Positions 33,529 through 38,554 of a stretch of DNA of 38,554 bases are shown here, one piece after another. The position numbers were made by a program, and so were the translations under genes. Origin of the DNA: a virus. Under the pieces are notes generated by a model. It was given only the letters and a program-made list of their open reading frames with translations, was not told where the DNA came from and did no database searches. The stretch is taken from IMG/VR virus record IMGVR_UViG_3300033150_000513, positions 1 through 38,554 of that record. One strand, given 5' to 3'. Within the stretch, counting starts at the first letter, position 1, and each line of letters opens with the position of its first letter.

Positions 33529-34104
33529 CTACATTTCTTTCACTTTATTCTCCCACTTGAACTTAACCGGCCTATACCGACCATACAGCCCGCTTTGACG
33601 TGGGCGCCAGCGACCGATCCCAATGAACTGCCCGGCCTCTCTGAGATGGTGCTCAAATACCTCCGGCGTGATCGTATCATCCAGAATGTTATACGTTACT
33701 TTGCCGCTCCATTCCGGGATCACTGGGAAGCACTTTTTCACACGCTTGGTGCCGCCCCTCTTGCCGTCCGCAGGAACCAGAAGCCACTCGCCCTTGACCG
33801 TCTCTCTCGTCTCAGGCAGCGTCAGGCCTTCCATCACCATCACTCCAGCTTCAAAATGCTTGGTGTAGGTGTTCTTACCCCTGCCCGGTATCTTAATACC
33901 GAGAAACTTGGCCACCTCCTCGAGGGACTTCTTGAACTGCATGGGCGGGATGAAGATGTGTCCTGTCTCATCGTAGTGCGCCCGCTCCCGCCAGGTGCGT
34001 CTCTCGTATGCGTCTGAAGTCTCCTTGTTCAATTTCGGGGTATCATGGAACCTCGACTGCGAATACGGTGATATGCTTACCAACTCCACAACAACTGATC
34101 TCAT
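33529..34104 (-). CDS. RAMP-like conserved phage protein (191 aa)
   Basis: A 191-residue protein with GGAGG five bases before the ATG. N-terminal SISPYSQSRFHDTPKL (about 10-25), then IFIPPMQFKKSLEEVAKFLG, and at the C-terminus FIGIGRWRPRQSGLYGRYRP (160-179) before a last strand. The loop shares G-x-G-x-x-R...G-x-Y-G-R with the next gene's, so the two look like paralogous folds. I associate the N-terminal pattern with a conserved phage family of unknown function. An RNA-binding role would follow if the RAMP reading is right. Confidence 0.55.
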   Translation of the reverse strand: MRSVVVELVSISPYSQSRFHDTPKLNKETSDAYERRTWRERAHYDETGHIFIPPMQFKKSLEEVAKFLGIKIPGRGKNTYTKHFEAGVMVMEGLTLPETRETVKGEWLLVPADGKRGGTKRVKKCFPVIPEWSGKVTYNILDDTITPEVFEHHLREAGQFIGIGRWRPRQSGLYGRYRPVKFKWENKVKEM

Positions 34105-34147
34105 TTCGTCCTCCGTCTGTTTTTTGCCTAATCCTAACTCAAATCAA

Positions 34148-34237
34148 AGTCCTTGTCTTGACTTGCCATGCCTCGCCCCGCCTTGCCGGGCCTCGCCATG
34201 CGCGGCCTTGCCGAGCCCGGCCAAGCCGCGCCGCGAC
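34148..34237 (-). repeat. 5-bp periodic tract F (18 units)
   Basis: Eighteen units, transcript sense GTCGC GGCGC GGCTT GGCCG, ending GACAAGGACT. It starts directly after the gene at 34241 and ends 44 bases before the start at 34104. Confidence 0.88.
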
Positions 34238-34240
34238 GAT

Positions 34241-34744
34241 TTACATCCTCTCTAACGCTTCCAACACATGCCCGTAGGGCAGAACTTTCTGTGCCTGCAC
34301 AACCCTCCCTTCAATCTGTTTAAGCGCTTTCGGTCTGGCCATCGCTTCCTGCACCATAAGCAGGCTCTGCGTGCCCAGCCATTTGATGCGTTGGGCCTCT
34401 GTGAGTTCCTCATCGTCAACGCAAGTGCTTTTGCGTAGCCCACGCCTGGCTGTGCGACCGATATGCTTCACATCACTTTGCAACGACTCGACTGTCTCGG
34501 CGCTATTCGCGCGACGCAGACCTACGCTCCGTATCGTTACGAAGTGTATGCGATCCTCTCGCATGAGATACCGCCGTGCCGAAGTCAGTGCGCCACGCCG
34601 CTTGCGAACGTCGCTGCCGATCGCCTCCGATAGCTCCTCATACATGATTGGTTCGCCTGGGCTGACCTTTCGCAGCTTCTCGATCAGCTTCAGCGTGTCA
34701 ACCGTTCTGCGGAACATCGGTTGCCGTTCTAGGTTTTTGGTCAT
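34241..34744 (-). CDS. Winged-helix-like regulator candidate
   Basis: A 167-residue protein. EPIMYEELSEAIGSDVRKRR followed by GALTSARRYLMREDRIHFVT (about 30-70) looks like a winged helix-turn-helix. The rest is helical and basic (HIGRTARRGLRKST). It sits alone between tracts E and F. It could regulate early transcription. AAAGGAGG precedes the ATG. The family is not recognised. Confidence 0.6.
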   Translation of the reverse strand: MTKNLERQPMFRRTVDTLKLIEKLRKVSPGEPIMYEELSEAIGSDVRKRRGALTSARRYLMREDRIHFVTIRSVGLRRANSAETVESLQSDVKHIGRTARRGLRKSTCVDDEELTEAQRIKWLGTQSLLMVQEAMARPKALKQIEGRVVQAQKVLPYGHVLEALERM

Positions 34745-34778
34745 TCTATCCTCCTTTCTGTCTTAGTATTACAATGAA

Positions 34779-34878
34779 TGTCCTTGCCTTACCGCGCCAG
34801 GTCTTGTCTTGCCGAGCCGTGTCCAGCCTGGCCGTGTCCTGCTTCACCCGGCCACGCCCGGTCCGGTCCCGCCTCGCC
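34779..34878 (-). repeat. 5-bp periodic tract E (20 units)
   Basis: Twenty units, transcript sense GGCGA GGCGG GACCG GACCG GGCGT, ending GGCAAGGACA. It lies between the small membrane protein gene and the start of the gene at 34744 (35 bases away). Confidence 0.85.
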
Positions 34879-34896
34879 GCAGCCAATCTCTATTCC

Positions 34897-35076
34897 TCAT
34901 TGTCTTTGTGCCAACCATAACAGCACGTTCAGTATCAGCCCGCACGCCAGGCCCCAAGCGAGGCCCTTACTGAATGCCTTCTCCTCGAGGTCTTTAACGT
35001 AAAGGGCGATCCAGTTGGGATCACGCTGGCTCAGAAGCCACGTTAGAATCTCAATCGTGGTCGCATATTTCGTCAT
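34897..35076 (-). CDS. Small membrane protein (59 aa)
   Basis: A 59-residue frame in an ATGA-like overlap with the previous stop. It begins MTKYATTIEIL and has a C-terminal membrane helix (GLAWGLACGLILNVLLWLA). Its overlap and hydrophobic end make it a likely gene. Function unknown. Confidence 0.6.
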   Translation of the reverse strand: MTKYATTIEILTWLLSQRDPNWIALYVKDLEEKAFSKGLAWGLACGLILNVLLWLAQRQ

Positions 35077-35468
35077 TTGTTCTTACCTTTCCATCTAGGA
35101 TCGCCCTTGAGAAACTTGATTACGGCTTCCGCCAGCTCATTCTTTCGGGGTTTACACTCTACGCTATACGGCTCGTAGCACACCATGAGGCTTGAGAGGC
35201 CGCATTGGCAGTTCTCTTGGCCTGGTGACTTACCGTATAAGCCGATATAATTGTTGGCTTCGAGATACTGCTTGACGATTTCCTCGACGATCAGGGGTTT
35301 GCCCTCTGGCTGCGACGTGTTGCTTCTGTAAGGTCTGCAAATATTGACAAGGGCTTCGCAGTGCGTCATAAGATCGCCGAGGTGGCAGGTGCAGTCCCCG
35401 AAGTAAGACCGCAGCCCAACATACCCATGCTGCTCAAGATATTTCTTGACGATGCTTCTAACGTTCAT
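35073..35468 (-). CDS. Protein with two CxC zinc-type repeats
   Basis: A 131-residue protein; the start at 35468 follows AAGGAGG and overlaps the upstream stop (ATGA). It holds two copies of one domain: residues 2-47 (Cys26, Cys28, Cys37, Cys44) and 59-107 (Cys87, Cys89, Cys97, Cys105). Each is IV..YL...GY.GL...C.C.L..L followed by two more cysteines and a Pro. The spacing suggests a small zinc-binding module. A third copy ends the neighbouring upstream protein. Confidence 0.7.
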   Translation of the reverse strand: MNVRSIVKKYLEQHGYVGLRSYFGDCTCHLGDLMTHCEALVNICRPYRSNTSQPEGKPLIVEEIVKQYLEANNYIGLYGKSPGQENCQCGLSSLMVCYEPYSVECKPRKNELAEAVIKFLKGDPRWKGKNK

Positions 35469-36022
35469 GATTCCTCCTTCGGCTTTTGTGCCCCATACAT
35501 ATACTCGCAGCTGTCGCCGAACTTCTGCTTCCATCTATAATCAGCGGGAACCAAGTACCCCGGCCGACAATTGCCCGGATTCTTACATGACTTCTTTACG
35601 AATAGTGATCCCAGACTGCAGCCACACGGCTCCAAAGGATTGTAAAGCCCCTCATAGCCATGCTCGTCAAGCCACTGTGTTACGATGGCACGAACATCCA
35701 TATGTTTCTGTTTTGATGGCGTGTCCAGTCCCATCATTTGCTTGAAGACTAGCACGAAGGCGGACACCGCAGAATCGAACTGCCTCAGCCAGGCCTCATC
35801 CTTGTCGGGGAATAACTTGCGTAGTTCTGCTAACGTCATAACTTCTCCTTTCTGCTTCTGTGAGCTATGTTGTTCTCGTAACACCTTCAGCTGCCGTATG
35901 ATAGCGCCAATCATCCGATCAGCCTGCCAAAACCACTCCTCATGCTTACAGGGCAAATCCTCACGCAGCTCCCTCATGTCGATCATCACTTCTTGCCTAT
36001 TTTTCCTGCCTCTAAATCCCAT
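35465..36022 (-). CDS. Modular protein: duplicated helix module + CxC domain
   Basis: A 185-residue protein. Residues 13-49 and 62-97 are two related helical segments (ELREDLPCKHEEW and ELRKLFPDKDEAW). Residues 108-156 hold the CxC domain (Cys133, Cys135, Cys146, Cys152) found twice in the next gene. In front of Met62 the DNA has AAAGGAG five bases before ATG, so an internal start at 35839 is likely, or this is the scar of a gene fusion. Function unknown. Confidence 0.65.
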   Translation of the reverse strand: MGFRGRKNRQEVMIDMRELREDLPCKHEEWFWQADRMIGAIIRQLKVLREQHSSQKQKGEVMTLAELRKLFPDKDEAWLRQFDSAVSAFVLVFKQMMGLDTPSKQKHMDVRAIVTQWLDEHGYEGLYNPLEPCGCSLGSLFVKKSCKNPGNCRPGYLVPADYRWKQKFGDSCEYMYGAQKPKEES

Positions 36023-36353
36023 GTTCAGCCTCCTTTCCTATGTCTGGTATGTAATCCCCTTTTTTCTCAGCTATACGTTGGAGCGGCGACCGCAGATGGC
36101 CGTGCTCAGGATGCTCGATACATAGATACTCACGGCACATTCTCGGTCGCCGGTCATAGATAGAGCATTTCCCATCTTTGAATGCGATGCATTGTATCGC
36201 CCCACTCTCCGTAACCCGCTGCTTCATGCGCTTCACCCCGTCTCGAGTGATTTCAATCATCTCTTCTGGCACGTCTTGACCATCGTCATAATCCATCTCA
36301 AGGATCAGACGCTGACAGCATCGACCACATTGCAGACATTTGTAGCTGGTCAA
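36012..36353 (-). CDS. YkgJ-type cysteine cluster protein
   Basis: A 113-residue protein with CLQCGRCC near the N-terminus and QCIAFKDGKCSIYDRRPRMC with CREYLC, the pattern of YkgJ/PF03692 proteins, which bind iron or zinc through cysteines. A TTG start at 36353 is preferred: GAGGT lies seven bases before it and it overlaps the upstream stop. A GTG at 36389 is possible but poorly spaced. Function in phages is not known. Confidence 0.75.
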   Translation of the reverse strand: MTSYKCLQCGRCCQRLILEMDYDDGQDVPEEMIEITRDGVKRMKQRVTESGAIQCIAFKDGKCSIYDRRPRMCREYLCIEHPEHGHLRSPLQRIAEKKGDYIPDIGKEAEHGI

Positions 36354-37234
36354 CTTCTTGACCTCATAGCTTTTGGCACTTGCGTCCACACCTTCCCATC
36401 CGTCTCAATTGGCGGCGTGTGAACAATCTCCCCGGTTCCGTCCTCTGATGGCAGATATTCCGGCCACTCAGAAATATGGGATGGTTTACAGTACAACTGC
36501 TTCACAAAGAACGGGACGCCGGCAGCAATACACTGATCTCTCAAGCTCCGCACCCAGTCCAAGCGTGTCGGCCTCGCTCCCGGCCCTGACTCGCAGCCTA
36601 CAATCACCCAGTCAAATGCCTTTAGCCATTCTTTGCGCAGAATAACCGGGCCAAGTAACGGCTCGAGGGATACAAACTTGTGCCCCGGCCAGTTCTCAAT
36701 TAGTTGGGGTATTCGTATGTCTGCCCAATGCTGGTTCTCCACTGATACGCCAATCCATACACAATGCTTGATAAGATTGTATGCCCTATCATAAATCCCT
36801 TTCTTAGCGTCTATCAGTTGCTCATATGTCAATGCAATCTTGCAAATCCTACTCATGTTGGCGGGTCGTTTGGTCAGTATGAGATAGCTATGTTGTGGGG
36901 CATTGATCATAATTTGGAGCGCCTCAAATAGCCTCGTAGTTAGCACCTCATCGTGAAAGATGTCGCTCATACTCCCCACGAATATCCGCCGCCCACTCTT
37001 GGGCTTCACTGCCCGCCGCAAGGGCTCGAGCTCAACGTTGATACGACCCGTCCAGCGTAAGCGCCCACCCACCTTCTCTACTACCCCCTCGTAGCGTTTG
37101 GCCGTCGCTTGGATGTGGGCTAGTCTATAAGCTCTACGCAAGGCATAGCAGTTCTCGCAACCCTCGGAGACCTTCTGGCAGCCAAACGTGAAGTTGCAGC
37201 TATCGTCTGTCCAATCAATCTTGCTTTTGCTCAT
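36350..37234 (-). CDS. Gp37/Gp68 family protein (DUF5131)
   Basis: A 294-residue protein. IDWTDDSCNFTFGCQKVSEG and CENCYA (Cys13, Cys19, Cys26, Cys29) open the family, followed by IFVGSMSDIFHDEV, LILTKRPANM, WIGVSVENQ, FVSLEPLLGP and WVIVGCESGPGARP. The cysteine cluster and barrel-like repeats suggest a radical-SAM-like fold, though the CxxxCxxC motif is not standard. The family is common in phages; its substrate is unknown. An AGGAGG site lies 11 bases before the ATG. Confidence 0.85.
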   Translation of the reverse strand: MSKSKIDWTDDSCNFTFGCQKVSEGCENCYALRRAYRLAHIQATAKRYEGVVEKVGGRLRWTGRINVELEPLRRAVKPKSGRRIFVGSMSDIFHDEVLTTRLFEALQIMINAPQHSYLILTKRPANMSRICKIALTYEQLIDAKKGIYDRAYNLIKHCVWIGVSVENQHWADIRIPQLIENWPGHKFVSLEPLLGPVILRKEWLKAFDWVIVGCESGPGARPTRLDWVRSLRDQCIAAGVPFFVKQLYCKPSHISEWPEYLPSEDGTGEIVHTPPIETDGKVWTQVPKAMRSRS

Positions 37235-37261
37235 GTCTAAAGATTCCTCCTATGTAGTGCA

Positions 37262-37321
37262 GCTGTGCCCGGCCTGACTGACAGGCGATGATATGAGGTA
37301 GGGTCAATGACCGGACACAGC
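37262..37321. promoter_or_regulatory. Imperfect inverted repeat in the leader of the Gp37/Gp68 gene
   Basis: GCTGTGCCCGG (37262..37272) and CCGGACACAGC (37311..37321) match in 10 of 11 positions as inverted copies, with 38 bases between. It lies in the 100-base gap before the Gp37/Gp68 gene and may be an RNA hairpin or protein site. No promoter of good quality is beside it. Confidence 0.4.
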
Positions 37322-37334
37322 ATAGTAACTGGGT

Positions 37335-38108
37335 CTATACTCCTTTGCTTTTTGCTTGCAGCCGCTTGAATACTCTCACGCCGGGGATCGGCATCGTGTC
37401 CTTCGTCGCCAGCACCTGTCGCTTCAGAGCCGCCCGGTCAATCGTAAACAGCGCCCGTAGGTGCGGATGTGAGGTTGCCGCCGCCTCGAGTAGCTTATCC
37501 TGATCCAGAATCTCATAGTCCCAGACCTCGGCCATCACAACTCCTTGCGGCGTCTCTGGCTTGGGCACGATGTTCGGCACAATCGCTCTGGCCTTTGCCT
37601 CGTGCTCCTCAGCCCTAGCCTCGTCCCGCTCCGCCGCTCTCAAAAGCTTCTCACGCTGCTTGGCTTCCCGTGCCTTCTCGGCCTCCGCCCTCTGTCGATC
37701 TGCTCGCTCCTTCGCCTCCGCTGCAATTCGCAAACGCCGCTCTCGCTCGGCCTCAGCTCGCCGCTCTTCTCGGAGCTGTTGCTGGCGTCTCTCCTCTAAC
37801 AGCCGCTGGGTGTAGGCAGTCATCTGCTTGCTGACGATCTCCGCCGCCTTCTTTAACGTCTTGATCGAGGGGTTGAAAAGGGCGTCAATCTGGCGACCAG
37901 CCTCAAGGACTGGCTTCTTAAGTTTTCGCCTAATCGCTTCGATCGCCTTCGCCTTCGCTACCCATTCGTTTCGGATGTCCGCCGCTCGCTGATTCGTCAA
38001 TGCGCTATCCACGACAACCTCTTGTGCAGCCGCCAGCGCAGTCTCTGCCTCCTTGCTGACCTCTACTGCTTGCTGCTTAGCCTCGCTCAGCGCCAATTCC
38101 ATGCTCAT
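37335..38108 (-). CDS. Coiled-coil protein linked to the recombination genes
   Basis: A 257-residue protein; the start at 38108 is chosen because GGAGG lies six bases before it and it overlaps the exonuclease stop. Residues about 20-85 are helical, 100-185 are a long Glu/Arg/Ala coiled coil (RRAEAERERRLRIAAEAKER), and the C-terminal domain (about 195-257) ends TMPIPGVRVFK. Phage proteins of this plan, ending in IPGVR, often accompany annealase/exonuclease genes. Their exact role is unknown. Confidence 0.7.
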   Translation of the reverse strand: MSMELALSEAKQQAVEVSKEAETALAAAQEVVVDSALTNQRAADIRNEWVAKAKAIEAIRRKLKKPVLEAGRQIDALFNPSIKTLKKAAEIVSKQMTAYTQRLLEERRQQQLREERRAEAERERRLRIAAEAKERADRQRAEAEKAREAKQREKLLRAAERDEARAEEHEAKARAIVPNIVPKPETPQGVVMAEVWDYEILDQDKLLEAAATSHPHLRALFTIDRAALKRQVLATKDTMPIPGVRVFKRLQAKSKGV

Positions 38109-38554
38109 CTGATACCTCCGTTGATCGCTTTGTAAACGTTCAAACAACTCAGAAACAACGATAAATCTCGCCTGTCTCGCATCGGCTCAATCCGATACTG
38201 ACCGTCTTGACCTAACAGAATCGCAAATCGCCCTATATGCCTACCTCCCTTCAGCTCGTGATATGCCTGTTCGTATGCCGCCAACTGTGGCCCCACACTT
38301 ATCGTTATGTGTGGAGCATTCGACGTTTTCCAATCAAATACCGCCCGCCTGGGCGCATTGGTCTTGGTCATAACCCCAACCGCATCAAGCGTCCCGGCAT
38401 AACCGTAAGTCAGGCTGTAAACCGGCTCTTCAATCACTTCCGCTTGAAAGTCAGTTTCGTCTCTGAACCGGATCCACGCCTCCACAAACGGCTCGATCTT
38501 CGGGTCTATCCTTGCGATCTTTCGACCGCGTAACAGGTTGGCGATCACATCGTG
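38105..38554 (-). CDS. PD-(D/E)XK exonuclease, main part (start at 267 across the join)
   Basis: The remainder of the gene that begins at 267. The full protein is 200 residues. LDAVG (Asp108), VFDWKTS (Asp125, Lys127) and QLAAYEQAYHELKGG (141-155) form the PD-(D/E)XK core and the downstream Gln-Tyr motif of RecB/Cas4-like nucleases. Its likely role is 5'-to-3' or end resection that produces single strands for the neighbouring annealing protein. GTG at 38548 is only an internal codon. Some such proteins carry an Fe-S cluster, but the required cysteines are absent here. Confidence 0.85.
   Translation of the reverse strand, partial: HDVIANLLRGRKIARIDPKIEPFVEAWIRFRDETDFQAEVIEEPVYSLTYGYAGTLDAVGVMTKTNAPRRAVFDWKTSNAPHITISVGPQLAAYEQAYHELKGGRHIGRFAILLGQDGQYRIEPMRDRRDLSLFLSCLNVYKAINGGIR
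38441..38554. repeat. Terminal direct repeat, right copy
   Basis: Identical to 1..114; see the left copy. The exonuclease frame reads through without a change, which confirms the two ends join. Confidence 0.95.

Noticed and set aside
33995-34277. Plus-strand Ala/Pro/Arg-rich frames over the tracts
   Set aside because: These are translations of the 5-bp repeats without ribosome sites, and they oppose the direction of all good genes.
28846-34878. CRISPR array reading of the GGCNN tracts
   Set aside because: There is no repeat-spacer alternation and no repeats of 20 bases or more; the period is five bases.
1-38554. Temperate phage signs (integrase, repressor, attachment site)
   Set aside because: No recombinase or CI-like gene was seen on either strand; the winged-helix protein at 34241 alone does not support lysogeny.

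Overview
This window is an essentially complete genome of a tailed phage. A short non-contractile (siphovirus) tail module is inferred from one tape-measure gene and the absence of sheath genes. The first 114 bases (1..114) recur exactly at the end (38441..38554), so the contig closes into a circle of about 38,440 bp. One gene, a PD-(D/E)XK exonuclease, spans the join. Almost every gene I can support is on the minus strand, so the map reads from high to low coordinates. I see no integrase, repressor, tRNA or reverse transcriptase, so nothing points to lysogeny. The host cannot be named. The phage lipoprotein and the heptosyltransferase-type domain are compatible with a Gram-negative host, but this is weak evidence.

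Layout in transcription order. (1) 28.7 to 17.3 kb: small and large terminase, portal, MuF-like protein, XkdF/protease/scaffold fusion, decoration protein, major capsid protein and connectors, then a 950-residue three-domain glycosyltransferase inserted between connector and tail genes. (2) 17.3 to 9.9 kb: tail terminator, tail tube, tail assembly chaperones with a -1 frameshift site, tape measure, Dit, Tal and baseplate proteins. (3) 9.9 to 4.3 kb: small accessory proteins including a lipoprotein and a glutaredoxin-like protein, a 717-residue fibre, and a lysis cassette (membrane protein, M15 peptidase, membrane protein). (4) 4.3 to 3.8 kb: the only large gap, with a promoter at its left end. 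(5) 3.8 kb to 0 and across the join to 35 kb: early genes, including a RarA-tail-like protein, a putative annealing recombinase, the exonuclease, a coiled-coil partner, and a cysteine-rich set (Gp37/Gp68 family, YkgJ-like, CxC repeat proteins). (6) 35 to 28.7 kb: replication genes (initiator with internal iterons, DnaB helicase, RuvC-like nuclease) and, just upstream, three small genes.

The most unusual part is 28.8 to 34.9 kb. Seven non-coding tracts with an exact 5-bp period lie between genes and nowhere else that I found. In transcript sense the unit is GGCNN, with GAC and GTC variants. Six tracts have the GG on the coding (minus) strand and end in the same AAGGA boundary. One is inverted and faces its neighbour. 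The tracts bracket two small neighbouring proteins that share a C-terminal glycine-rich, RAMP-like loop. I put this forward as the candidate undescribed system: either RAMP-like proteins acting with G-rich periodic RNA, or repeat-delimited exchangeable gene cassettes used by the phage's own recombinase. Both readings are inference.

Expression looks simple. Three promoters read leftward: 3835..3864 (early), 32333..32362 (replication) and 28747..28776 (packaging and structure). The last two share the same TTGACA-N18-TATGGT form. Most genes overlap by ATGA or TGATG junctions, which suggests translational coupling.
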